Of a stretch of 64,000 nt of DNA, positions 43,954 through 52,216 are shown piece by piece; positions within the stretch are counted from its first letter, which is position 1, and every line of letters begins with the position of its first letter. Source of the DNA: Bacillota bacterium (lineage in GTDB: Bacteria; Bacillota; Clostridia; Oscillospirales; Acutalibacteraceae); contig JAEYPT010000009.1 of the NCBI GenBank assembly GCA_023410445.1, positions 124,001-188,000 of the forward strand, written 5' to 3'. Position numbers and translations under genes: made by a program. The notes beneath the pieces were generated by a model, which saw only the letters and a list, made by a program, of their open reading frames with translations, did not search any database and was not told where the DNA came from.

Positions 43954-44628
43954 GTGGATTTTGCAACGCTCCCTGAGACGATGAAAAATGATGTTACGCG
44001 GGAATACTGGAATTTGCTTCGGAGCCGAAGACGAACGCTTGTATGTAAACGCTGCTTTGATGTGGCTGCTTCGGCAGTAATCCTGCTGATCCTGTCGCCG
44101 TTCCTGCTTCTGCTCGCGTTGGCGGTCAAGCTTGATTCGCCGGGCCCGGTTTTCTACCGTCAGGTTCGGGTGGGTCGATTCGGAAAGGATTTTAGAATTT
44201 TTAAATTCCGTACGATGGTGCAGAACGCCGACCGGATCGGTCCCGCGCTCACGGTAGGGGAGGACCCCCGCATCACGCGGATGGGCCGCCTGATCCGCAA
44301 ATGCAGGCTGGACGAGTTCTCACAGCTGCTGAATGTTCTGGCGGGGGATATGAGCCTTGTTGGACCGAGACCGGAGGTCCGCCGCTATGTGGATGCATAT
44401 ACACCCGAATACATGGCAACTTTGCTGATCCGGCCCGGCATTACGGCTCCCTCCAGCATTGCGTTCAAGGATGAGGACCATCTTCTGAACGGCGCTGAAA
44501 ATCCGGACGCCGTTTATATTGAAAAGATTCTGCCGCCGAAAATGGCCCTGAATCTGGAGTATCTCCGGCATATCTCCGTTCCGGGCGATATCGCGGTTCT
44601 TTTCCGTACGGTTGCCGCCGTCATTTGA
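43954..44628 (+). CDS. Undecaprenyl-phosphate sugar-1-phosphate transferase
   Basis: 224 residues starting GTG 43954, with GGAGAAAG upstream. A single membrane helix (FDVAASAVILLILSPFLLLL) is followed by the bacterial sugar transferase domain: DSPGPVFYRQVRVGR, FKFRTMVQNAD, RKCRLDEFSQLLNVLAGDMS with catalytic Asp-Glu, and LVGPRPEVRRYV. This enzyme type starts assembly of an exopolysaccharide, glycan or glycoprotein repeat unit on the membrane lipid. No glycosyltransferase or flippase gene is adjacent, so it is an orphan of its pathway in this window. Confidence 0.9.
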   Translation: MDFATLPETMKNDVTREYWNLLRSRRRTLVCKRCFDVAASAVILLILSPFLLLLALAVKLDSPGPVFYRQVRVGRFGKDFRIFKFRTMVQNADRIGPALTVGEDPRITRMGRLIRKCRLDEFSQLLNVLAGDMSLVGPRPEVRRYVDAYTPEYMATLLIRPGITAPSSIAFKDEDHLLNGAENPDAVYIEKILPPKMALNLEYLRHISVPGDIAVLFRTVAAVI

Positions 44629-44681
44629 TAAATAATTTCCGCCGCAGGCTCATACATTGTAGAGACTGCGGGGGATGTTTT

Positions 44682-45677
44682 TTGTTGAACCGTGTTATTA
44701 AGATCGCCTGCGCGGTGGCTCTGTGTCTGTTGGTCGCCGCGGTTCTTGCACTTTCCGGGGCTTCGCTGCGGAGTGCCGTTCCGGCACAGGCTCCGGCGGC
44801 GGAGGAACCAAAAAAGAATTATCTCAAATGGGTGGAGTTTAACGTCCCATACCTTGCCATGAAAAAGGCGATGAATCTGGACATCGATTCCCATAAAAAC
44901 GGTGGGAATCTCAGCTGGATTGATATCCTTGCCTATCTCGGTGCGCGGTACGGCGGAAATTTCGACCGCTATAAAAGCGCCGATATGGATGCTTTTGTGG
45001 AAAAGCTGAAAACAAAAAGTCTGGCGGAGATCACCGGGGATATGAAGTATTACCCGTACTATCACGAGGCTTATTCCGCGGTGCTCGGCGGCCTGGTTGG
45101 CTCCTATACGGAGAATGGTGAACAAAAATACGGTCTGATAGGTTTTTCTCCGATTGCGAAACAATACCCGTATACCGACTGCGATGATTTCGGTGTGCAG
45201 CGTACCTACGGCTATTCCCGACCTCATCTTGGCCACGACCTGATGGCTGCCACCGGAACCCCGGTGATCGCAGTGGAATCAGGAATTGTGGAGGCCCTCG
45301 GCTGGAACCAGTACGGAGGCTGGCGGATCGGCATCCGCAGCTTTGACTCGAAACGGTATTATTACTACGCCCATCTCCGGCAGAACCGTCCCTATGCCGC
45401 GGGCCTGTCGATCGGGAACACCGTTCAGGCGGGCGACGTGATCGGCTACGTGGGAAGAACCGGTTACAGTTCTCATGAGAATGTGAATAATATCCAGGTA
45501 AGCCATCTGCATTTTGGTCTTCAGCTGATCTTTGACGAAAGCCAGAAGGAGAGCACAAATGAAATTTGGGTGGACGTTTACGCGCTGACACAGCTTTTGC
45601 GGCAAAATCGGTCGGGGGTTGTCCGCGACGACACCACCAAGGAGTTTCACCGCGCCCAGGATATTCAAATCAATTGA
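44682..45677 (+). CDS. Membrane-anchored M23 peptidase (LytM/SpoIIQ type)
   Basis: About 331 residues. The start is taken as TTG 44682 (or 44685) after GGGGG; a TTG at 44625 overlapping the previous gene is possible. An N-terminal hydrophobic segment (IACAVALCLLVAAVLALSG) anchors it outside. The C-terminal LytM domain has HLGHDLMA (His and Asp metal ligands) and HLHFG (HxH), so the Zn site is complete. It would cleave peptide cross-links of the wall. It lies 53 bases after the sugar transferase gene and is likely co-transcribed with it. Confidence 0.88.
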   Translation: MLNRVIKIACAVALCLLVAAVLALSGASLRSAVPAQAPAAEEPKKNYLKWVEFNVPYLAMKKAMNLDIDSHKNGGNLSWIDILAYLGARYGGNFDRYKSADMDAFVEKLKTKSLAEITGDMKYYPYYHEAYSAVLGGLVGSYTENGEQKYGLIGFSPIAKQYPYTDCDDFGVQRTYGYSRPHLGHDLMAATGTPVIAVESGIVEALGWNQYGGWRIGIRSFDSKRYYYYAHLRQNRPYAAGLSIGNTVQAGDVIGYVGRTGYSSHENVNNIQVSHLHFGLQLIFDESQKESTNEIWVDVYALTQLLRQNRSGVVRDDTTKEFHRAQDIQIN

Positions 45678-45685
45678 GTTTGGCG

Positions 45686-45714
45686 TTGATTTTGCAGCCG
45701 CATCATGCTATAAT
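45686..45714 (+). promoter_or_regulatory. Promoter of tRNA-Leu
   Basis: TTGATT (45686-45691), 17 bases, TATAAT (45709-45714), about 54 bases before the tRNA. Confidence 0.7.
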
Positions 45715-45767
45715 AACTTGCACAGGCCGCAAAAATCCTTGCCCGTCGGGCGGCCGATTCCGAATAG

Positions 45768-45854
45768 GCCGCTGTGGTGAAATTGGCAGACACAAGGGAC
45801 TTAAAATCCCTCGGTAGCAATACCGTGCCGGTCCGAGTCCGGCCAGCGGCACCA
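45768..45854 (+). tRNA. tRNA-Leu (anticodon UAA)
   Basis: 87 bases with encoded CCA. The acceptor stem GCCGCTG/CAGCGGC pairs fully. The anticodon stem GGGA/TCCC encloses loop CTTAAAA with TAA at 45802-45804. The long class II variable arm (CGGTAGCAATACCG) and the T-arm CCGG-TCCGAGT-CCGG are intact. It marks the left edge of a decayed element. Confidence 0.97.
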
Positions 45855-45894
45855 TAGAAAAACCCGCATGACTAAATTCATGCGGGTTTTTCTA
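45855..45894 (+). terminator. Terminator of tRNA-Leu
   Basis: TAGAAAAACCCGCATGA pairs with TCATGCGGGTTTTTCTA around CTAAAT. Confidence 0.92.
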
Positions 45895-45973
45895 TACCAA
45901 TAGGCTGCGCTTAAAATTGAATTTGTTCTAGTTTTGTTCTAGTCAGCGTATATGAATGCGTGGAAACGAATTC

Positions 45974-46200
45974 TTACCCGGATAACTCTTTTTTGCTCTT
46001 TATAGGCAGTAATTCGCCCAGAATTTTCGAAGCCTTTGCGTCTGTCGATTGAATCGCGTGGCTGTAAATGTTCATGGTAATGCTTGTCTGACTATGCCCC
46101 AGTTGGGCGTTAACAGCCCGGATACTTTGGTGGAAATACAGGTACAATAGTTCTCCTCTGTAGTTGTTGCCTCGGAGTCCTCCGAAAGCGTGGTGTACCG
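45974..46200 (-). pseudogene. Tyrosine-type integrase remnant (C-terminus)
   Basis: On the minus strand the last ~45 codons read IRAVNAQLGHSQTSITMNIY, with the catalytic Tyr in NIYSHA, then SHAIQSTDAKASKIL and GELLPIKSKKELSG before the stop. This is typical of phage and Tn916-family integrases. The upstream part (HHAFGGLRGNNYRGELL) no longer matches the HxLR box properly, and the rest of the gene is gone. It lies 120 bases from tRNA-Leu, as expected for an element that integrates into that tRNA. Confidence 0.85.
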
Positions 46201-46225
46201 TAAAAACTTAACACAATTGTTTTAG

Positions 46226-46264
46226 GCCCCGTTCTGCACTTTTTGCAGGGCGAGGCCTTTTTGC
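46226..46264 (+). terminator. Terminator-like hairpin
   Basis: AGGCCCCG-TTCTGCA pairs with TGCAGGGCGAGGCCT imperfectly, followed by a T run. Its parent gene is unknown. Confidence 0.6.
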
Positions 46265-46452
46265 AATCCATTTCATGGAGCTGCTAAATGAATGGATTCA
46301 AGGTGAGGAGGTTTTTTGGTCGGGATTAAAAGCCAGTGTCAAATATAGAAAGATTGCATAATTTAGAATCAGGCATATATTTTACAAAGTTTAATCTTCT
46401 GTGGGGGCACTTCGGATTCCACCTTGTGATTCCTTTGTGATTTAACAGAGCG

Positions 46453-46590
46453 TTAGAAACATCTACGGCATCTGAGAATTCTCTCAATGCGTTCCAGCAA
46501 AACGCATAGTTCCCGTCGAGAAAGATCATCGAGACTTTCAAGAATCTCTTCAAACGAGCATTCCCTATCTCTGTCAGGAGAACATGACAT
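46453..46590 (-). CDS. Small Cys-containing helical protein, 45 residues
   Basis: A very strong ribosome site (GGGAGGGG, eight bases before ATG 46590) starts MSCSPDRDRECSFEEILESL, then DDLSRRELCVLLERIERILR, then CRRCF and a stop. The middle is amphipathic and helical; Cys at both ends could bind metal or form disulfides. I do not recognise it. It lies inside the decayed element and may be one of its cargo genes. Another frame at 46326-46553 is longer but lacks a ribosome site. Confidence 0.6.
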   Translation of the reverse strand: MSCSPDRDRECSFEEILESLDDLSRRELCVLLERIERILRCRRCF

Positions 46591-46682
46591 TCTAGTCCCC
46601 TCCCTCTTTATCGATTTGCTCTATAATATGCCGCTATAAAGATGCTTGTCAATGTGATTGTCAGGAATGCGAACAGAGCAAA

Positions 46683-46722
46683 ATATCCATATTGAAAATG
46701 TTTTCAGTATGGATATTTTTTG
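46683..46722. terminator. Long hairpin with T run
   Basis: AAATATCCATA pairs with TATGGATATTT, and TTGAAAA/TTTTCA extends the stem inside. A run of T follows on the plus strand. Confidence 0.65.
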
Positions 46723-46814
46723 TTGCCAATTTGGGAAAACAAACCTATTTTATTATTGAGCGCGCCATTACACTCGGCGGTTGTAAACTTTTTTATTTTT
46801 ATATGTAAAATAAT

Positions 46815-46845
46815 ATACCTCGGCAGCAGATTGCTACCGAGGTAT
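46815..46845 (-). terminator. Terminator after the Gln-rich gene
   Basis: ATACCTCGG and CCGAGGTAT pair, with AGCA/TGCT inside. It lies 118 bases downstream of the minus-strand Gln-rich gene. Confidence 0.6.
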
Positions 46846-46962
46846 TCAAAAGCGAAAAAGGAGTAAAATTAGAATGCGCCAAATGAATTGAGAAAATACG
46901 CAAGCAAGAATACCCAGTCTAAACCTTATTGAGATGGGAGAAAGTCATCTTCAAGAGGCACT

Positions 46963-47469
46963 TTAGTACGGTTTTCCAGTATTTTTCGAATTGGAATTCT
47001 GCTGGTTTGCCTGTCCCTGCTGAGATTGGTTCTGCTGATTTGCCTGACCCTGCTGGGTAATATTTTGGGTCTGCTGGCTCATCTGCAACAATTGCATCTG
47101 TGTTTGGTCAATAAGGGTATTCATCTGTTCAAGCACTTGATGCGATTGGAACTGCTGACTGGCCTGGGAGAAAGCACTCATGCCTTGCTGAATAGCCTGC
47201 TGCATCTGCTGGTCTGCCTGCTGCTTCTGCTGCTGTATCTGGTTTTTAAAACTCTGTATCTGCTGCTGAAGCTGGCCTGTTGCTTGCTGGCTTTGCTGTA
47301 TAATTTGGTTTTGGTTAGCAAAACCCTGATTTGCGGAGGACTGTGAAACCTGCTTTAGCTGATTCATTGTATCTTCCATAGCAGTTAACTGACCTTTAAG
47401 GTCACCTATTTCCTCGCCGAGCTCCATGTCCTTCTTGAGACTCCCTAATGTTTTCTTATCGTCATCCAT
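46963..47469 (-). CDS. Glutamine-rich low-complexity coiled-coil protein
   Basis: 168 residues from ATG 47469, preceded by GGAGG seven bases away. The N-terminal ~45 residues are charged and helical (KKDMELGEEIGDLKGQLTAM). The remainder is extraordinarily rich in Gln (over a third by eye), with Ser, Asn and Ala: QQQIQSFKNQIQQQKQQ, QQMQQAIQQGMSAF, and a QQGQANQQNQ repeat twice near the end. It has no signal peptide, membrane segment or Cys. Such sequences form coiled coils or prion-like assemblies and also occur in spore coat proteins. The function is unknown. Confidence 0.75.
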   Translation of the reverse strand: MDDDKKTLGSLKKDMELGEEIGDLKGQLTAMEDTMNQLKQVSQSSANQGFANQNQIIQQSQQATGQLQQQIQSFKNQIQQQKQQADQQMQQAIQQGMSAFSQASQQFQSHQVLEQMNTLIDQTQMQLLQMSQQTQNITQQGQANQQNQSQQGQANQQNSNSKNTGKPY

Positions 47470-47672
47470 ACTTTTGCCTCCATTATAATATTTGTCGCAA
47501 AAACTATTATTTGAGCTTAAAACAAGAGTATACATAGTAATGTTAATGAATAAAAAGTATGGCCTAAGTCTCTGCCAACTACTTTTTCGACATTTTTTGA
47601 CTTTTGTATGTTTCATTTTCGGAAATATTCGTATATAATTTTTACAATGAATAATATGGGAGGAAATCACGA

Positions 47673-47843
47673 ATGACCATCAATGATTTGAAAAAACTGG
47701 ACAGGCAGATCAGATTGATACCGGATCCGTTTGGGCGGGGGTTTCAAACGCTTAAGAAGACGGCAGCTGAGGCAGCAGAAAAATTTGGGTTCACAGAGGC
47801 AAAACTTACGGAACAATACATAGCGTGGAAATGGAGAAAGTAG
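47673..47843 (+). CDS. Small basic protein, 56 residues
   Basis: GGGAGG nine bases before ATG 47673 starts MTINDLKKLDRQIRLIPDPF, then GRGFQTLKKTAAEAAEKFG, then FTEAKLTEQYIAWKWRK and a stop. The good ribosome site and the protein-like composition (amphipathic helix, C-terminal WKWRK) support a real gene. It is divergent from the Gln-rich gene. I do not recognise the family; a small regulator or element protein is possible. Confidence 0.65.
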   Translation: MTINDLKKLDRQIRLIPDPFGRGFQTLKKTAAEAAEKFGFTEAKLTEQYIAWKWRK

Positions 47844-47985
47844 AAATTTTCAGCCTAAAGTTGTTCTGGTTCTCCACAAAAACAGGCTGATTTTTGCAAA
47901 GGCTCACAAGTAGTATTTCTTTAAAAATTCGGTTGTAATGCTGATTACGAGCATCCACCTAAGCTGGAAAAAGTCTAAAAACGCA

Positions 47986-48037
47986 ACTTGAAATCCCTCA
48001 GGAGCAATACCGTATCCGGTCCGGCCAGCGGCACCAA
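47986..48037 (+). tRNA. Broken tRNA-Leu 3' copy (pseudo-tRNA, right end of element)
   Basis: From ACTTGAAATCCCTC through AGGAGCAATACCGT to GTCCGGCCAGCGGCACCA it parallels the 3' two thirds of the tRNA-Leu at 45768. The T-loop is shortened and no acceptor 5' strand precedes it. The last 18 bases (48020-48037) are identical to 45837-45854, giving the probable att repeat. Confidence 0.8.
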
Positions 48038-48075
48038 AAAGGCAGACCGCCCTTTCGGGCCAGTCTGCCTTTTTC
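48038..48075. terminator. Terminator after the tRNA-Leu remnant
   Basis: AAAGGCAGAC pairs with GTCTGCCTTT around CGCCCTTTCGGGCCA, followed by a T run. Confidence 0.85.
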
Positions 48076-48179
48076 GCGTGAGCCATAGAGTTTGGACTGA
48101 GGCGCAGGTTGAGAGAAGAAAAAAGAAATCCTATTTACGATGGGAACCAAAGGTGCATCTACTTGATAGCCGGGACGAC

Positions 48180-51100
48180 TTAAAATAATCCGATCTGCCT
48201 TGTGGAGTCGCCCCTCGGCCGGATGCCCGTTTTTACATCCACACGTACGGAGGCGTGAGTCAGCAATTTGTTTTTGCTGTCGAATACGTCGAACATGATG
48301 TACGCCGTGCCGGGGCCTTTCCCGGTCACCAAAGCGTTGCCATTTTTCAACCTTGCCGCTGATGCAATTTTATCGTTGGTGGAATATAGTTTCACCGAGG
48401 CGGCCTTGCCCCCGGTCAGCTTTAAGCCGATCTGGTAGCTTGCGCCGACGGGCAGCTGGTAACTTTTTGTGTCCAGCGTGACGGAATCGCCTGTTCCCGC
48501 GATGACATAATAGCTGAAATGGGTGGTCTTGAATTCGAGAAAACCGTTTTCAACAGTCGCATTCAAATCAGTGAATGTTCCGGTCGAGTCCTCATAGCGG
48601 AAAAGATGCGGTGTGCCGTGGATTCCGGTGGGAATGGCCACCTTAACGGTAACTGTGCCGGTAAAGGACGTAATTGGGTTGCCATTCTGGTCGAGGAGCT
48701 TGATATTGTAAACGAACGGGGAACCGATCAGGTTGAGATTCGTCTGGGAAATGATCAGGCGGTAAACCTCCGCACTCTGCGGGTCAGAGGGGATTCCCGC
48801 GTTCCCGGGAGTGGAGGGTGCGCCGACCGTTGCTTCCGGTGTGACGGAAAGGGAAACGCCCGTCACACCTACTGGGAAGGCTGCCCCGGAAAGATCAGCC
48901 GTTGTGTTTGTGGGAGTATCCGTCAGCGATATGGGCAGGGACGGTTTAGACGTACCGTGCGAAGAACTGCCGGATGTGCTTTGGGGTGCAGGCGAAGGTG
49001 TTGGTGCAGGTGTAGGTGTTGGTGTCGGCGTTGGTGTGACGGTTACCGGAATCGTGATTCCGGCAACCGCGTTGTAATTATCCGTATCACTGGGAATAAA
49101 GACCACTGAATAATAGTTGGAAGTCGTAGCCGCTTTGTCATTTGGACTTGCCCATGCGAATGTGCCGGAAACCGCATTGCCGCTCGCATCCAACATAATT
49201 CCGCCGGATAAGGTGGAAGCGGAAAGCAGCGAACCCGCCGCAACGGTTGACGCAGTCGGCAGAACGGAAACAACCGGGGTGAATTTGCCCGGCACATAAT
49301 CAATGATGCTGGAATCTGTCGACGCATATGGGCTTAACGCATCCGGAATATAGGATGCCATGAGCTGATAGCCGGTTGTGCGCGTCGGCGTCCACATCGT
49401 TTGCGCGGTACCGTTCGGTGCAATAAAAACAGAATCGCCAAGTTTTGTCGTACCATTGTCGGTAAAGTGAATATATGAGGGAGAAAATGGAATTGTATCA
49501 TAAAAATAATACCGTAAAACGGTAGCAGTCAGGAGTACCGGAACACCTATTTTTGCAGCGGCAGGTGTCGACAGGATGACGCTGAGCCTGATTTTTCCGT
49601 TGCTGTCGTAACAGCCATGAATGTCGGTTCCCGACGCATCTTTTGCCCCAACGCCATCAATCGTGCAGAACATAAACTGTGGGTTGGTGCCGCTCGGGTT
49701 TGTATCATGGATTCCGGTCGAAAATAACGTTATCTCCGGGCCTTTATCCAGTCCAACGCCGGAAACGCGCAAAGTACCTCCGTTCCCACCTTTGCCGCAG
49801 CCGAAGTCCCAGCTACCGTCGCTTCCCTGCGCTGAAACCTTGGTGTCAGTTCCAGTTATGGTCACCGCGCCGCCTGCACCGCCTGGCACTACAATTTGAC
49901 CAAGGTCTACAAAATCTGCCGTGCCGCCGGTACCGCCGCCGATGCCCGCGCCGCCGTTGTTTCCAATTGCTGTGATGTTGCCGCCGCTGATTTGAATTGT
50001 GCCGCCTGCGCCGTTGAATTGCGCCTCACTACTTCCGCCGTAGGGATTTACAATGGAGCCGCCCGCACCCCCGCCGATGCCGGCACCGCCCCAGCCGCCG
50101 GTTGCCGTTATGCTGCCGCCGCTGATTTGAATCGTACCGCCGTTTCCGGCAAAGGCACCGCCAATGCCTGCGCCCCCGATCCCGCCGGTTGCCTTAATGG
50201 TTCCGCCTTGAATCTTAATGATGCCACCTGGTTGGTCGATTGATCCACCGATACCCGCAGCACCGTAGCCGCCGACTGCGGTGAGTGAGCCGGTGCTCTC
50301 TTTCATAATGGTGAGCGAAGCGTTTTGGCTTGGGTCATTGGGATGATCCGAATCGCCCGACGTCGTAATCCCAGAGGAGCAACTGCCGCTTCTCAGCGTA
50401 TTTGTACCTTCCAGCGTTAAATTGACCGCTGCGCCCTCCGCGATGGAAAACGCACAGACTACGTTGAATGTGGAAACGTTAATGCTAATATTGTCAATGG
50501 TAATATCATGTGTGCCGCTCTGCACGGTAATTGTGTTGTAGATTGCCGTGCCGCTGTTCCTTTGAATAATGAAATAATTACCGTTATAAGGTGTAACGCT
50601 CCCGCCGCCCACGGAATACCCATGGCTGTTAACGGTAATGCTGCCGTCGTCAAGATAAAGCACCTGCTTGATCGCGGTTACGTTCCCGTTACTGTCATAT
50701 GTTTTTTCAGTATTTCCGGTTATGACTTGGCAGTTTATGTATTTTGGCGGCGCGGTATTCGTATTCGGATTGGCCGCATTCGTATTCAGGGAAGAATCGC
50801 TGTTCAGCATGACCACGGTCGCGCCGCCCGAAACGGTAAGACTGCCGCCGCTGGGGTTCCCATTGCCGGAACCAATGTCGTGGCCTCCGCTTTGTCCTTT
50901 CGCTGTTACATTTGTAAGACCGGAAATAACGACATTGCCGCCGTTTCCAGCGGAACCACCGCCAATGCCCGCACCGCCGCCCGCGCCGGTTGCCGTGACG
51001 TTGCCGCCGCTGATCGTGATGCTGCCGCCATAGTTTCCACCTCCGCCGCCAATGCCGGCGCCGCCATCGCCGCCGGTTGCCGTGACGATGCTGCTGCCGC

Positions 51101-51908
51101 TTATTTGTATGGAAGTAACAGAGCCGCAATAGCCGCCGCCGATGCCCGCACTGCCATACGAGGCACCGTTGATAGTACCGCCGGTTGCCATTACTTTGCC
51201 GCCGCTGATTGTGATACTGCCACCGTCGCCTCCGCTGCCGCCGTAGCCGCCAACGCCGCCGCTGCCGATGCCAGGTCCACTGCTGTTATTAGTGATGCCG
51301 CCGATTGCCTTAATACTACCGCCGGAAATTTCTATGGTACCGCAGGCAACCCCGGTGCTGCCGCCAATGCCGGCGCTGGCGCCCCAACCGTATGCGGTCA
51401 GAGACCCCGTTCCTGAGATATGCACGGTGCTGCCTTGGTTAGCCGTAAGCCCCGCAGATTGAATGCTGTTATTCCGGGCATCCAGTGTATTGTTGCCTAT
51501 CAGCGTAATGTCGGCTTCCGCCTCGTATTGCACTTCAAACGCGCAGCCGTTCCCAGGCTTTACGTTTACGTTTTGCAGGGTAATATTTTGTATTCCGCTT
51601 TTCACGATAATTGTATGAGCTATGGCCACGCCGCTGTCCTTTTGCGTAATCAATAAGCTATTGTCCTGCGCGTCACGCGCTACGGGCTGCCCGCCCTGTG
51701 TGACATTTGCGTCGTCAATGACAATATCGCCGCTGTCAAGGTACAGCGTTACGGGAGCGCCGCTCCGCATTGCGCTGAAGGCGCTGTGCTTGAGTCTGCT
51801 GTCCTGTGCGGCGAACGCCCCCGTCGTGTCCATCCCGAAAACGCTTAGTATCAGTGTAAGACTTAACAATAAAGAAAGCGCTTTTTGTCCGATTGGATTT
51901 TTGTTCAT
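48180..51908 (-). CDS. Giant secreted Gly-rich surface protein with recurring C-terminal domain
   Basis: 1242 residues. AGGAGAG precedes ATG 51908, and the signal peptide is ALSLLLSLTLILSVFG, cleaved near GAFA. Two homologous modules follow (about 45-390 and 400-745). Each begins with a beta segment (VTLYLDSGDIVIDD; QVLYLDDGSITVNS) and runs into Gly-rich repeats of the form GGAGIGGG...GGSITISGGNVTATG, probably a beta-solenoid. Next come Ig-like segments, a TPTPTPTPAPTPSPAP linker (~960), and a beta domain. The end is the surface domain LDTKSYQLPVGASYQIGLK, GKGPGTAYIMFDVFD, LLTHASVR, DSTRQIGLF. There is no LPXTG motif, so anchoring may depend on that domain. Confidence 0.88.
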   Translation of the reverse strand: MNKNPIGQKALSLLLSLTLILSVFGMDTTGAFAAQDSRLKHSAFSAMRSGAPVTLYLDSGDIVIDDANVTQGGQPVARDAQDNSLLITQKDSGVAIAHTIIVKSGIQNITLQNVNVKPGNGCAFEVQYEAEADITLIGNNTLDARNNSIQSAGLTANQGSTVHISGTGSLTAYGWGASAGIGGSTGVACGTIEISGGSIKAIGGITNNSSGPGIGSGGVGGYGGSGGDGGSITISGGKVMATGGTINGASYGSAGIGGGYCGSVTSIQISGSSIVTATGGDGGAGIGGGGGNYGGSITISGGNVTATGAGGGAGIGGGSAGNGGNVVISGLTNVTAKGQSGGHDIGSGNGNPSGGSLTVSGGATVVMLNSDSSLNTNAANPNTNTAPPKYINCQVITGNTEKTYDSNGNVTAIKQVLYLDDGSITVNSHGYSVGGGSVTPYNGNYFIIQRNSGTAIYNTITVQSGTHDITIDNISINVSTFNVVCAFSIAEGAAVNLTLEGTNTLRSGSCSSGITTSGDSDHPNDPSQNASLTIMKESTGSLTAVGGYGAAGIGGSIDQPGGIIKIQGGTIKATGGIGGAGIGGAFAGNGGTIQISGGSITATGGWGGAGIGGGAGGSIVNPYGGSSEAQFNGAGGTIQISGGNITAIGNNGGAGIGGGTGGTADFVDLGQIVVPGGAGGAVTITGTDTKVSAQGSDGSWDFGCGKGGNGGTLRVSGVGLDKGPEITLFSTGIHDTNPSGTNPQFMFCTIDGVGAKDASGTDIHGCYDSNGKIRLSVILSTPAAAKIGVPVLLTATVLRYYFYDTIPFSPSYIHFTDNGTTKLGDSVFIAPNGTAQTMWTPTRTTGYQLMASYIPDALSPYASTDSSIIDYVPGKFTPVVSVLPTASTVAAGSLLSASTLSGGIMLDASGNAVSGTFAWASPNDKAATTSNYYSVVFIPSDTDNYNAVAGITIPVTVTPTPTPTPTPAPTPSPAPQSTSGSSSHGTSKPSLPISLTDTPTNTTADLSGAAFPVGVTGVSLSVTPEATVGAPSTPGNAGIPSDPQSAEVYRLIISQTNLNLIGSPFVYNIKLLDQNGNPITSFTGTVTVKVAIPTGIHGTPHLFRYEDSTGTFTDLNATVENGFLEFKTTHFSYYVIAGTGDSVTLDTKSYQLPVGASYQIGLKLTGGKAASVKLYSTNDKIASAARLKNGNALVTGKGPGTAYIMFDVFDSKNKLLTHASVRVDVKTGIRPRGDSTRQIGLF

Positions 51909-52216
51909 ACGATTCTTCTCTCCTGCATCAAATTGAAGTAGATTCTCTTTTGGTGACTATTTCCTCATTTACTTTAATTATATAATGCTTTGAAAAGCGA
52001 TTCTGACAGGATTCTAACAAATGAATCCTTTTTGTATAATTTTAAATAAATATTCCGAAAATTCACAGAGCGTTCATAAATCGGTCAGAGCATAACTTGC
52101 CGTTTCATGCTGAAACTGAGCACTCTGCCATTGCTGAACGCACGGGCAAGCAGAGTAACAAAAGGACGGTGTTCCCGATGGACATCGTCCTTGCAGTATC
52201 GTTCATTCAATAATTC
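51909..52216. other. 308-base gap between surface protein and response regulator genes
   Basis: No gene is supported. It is AT-rich near 51950-52080, the likely promoter region of the surface gene. A weak hairpin (AAGGACG/CGTCCTT, 52163-52192) may end the response regulator transcript. Confidence 0.4.

Noticed and set aside
46326..46553. A 75-codon minus-strand frame in the island
   Set aside because: It overlaps the 45-codon frame that has a far stronger ribosome site, and its own start has none.
45895..48180. CRISPR array in the tRNA-Leu island or elsewhere
   Set aside because: No regularly spaced direct repeats of 24-40 bases are seen anywhere in the window; repeats in 48180-51908 are coding Gly-rich units.
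50508..51416. A 302-codon plus-strand frame rich in Ala, Asp and Arg
   Set aside because: It is the shadow of the Gly-rich repeats of the surface protein on the other strand.
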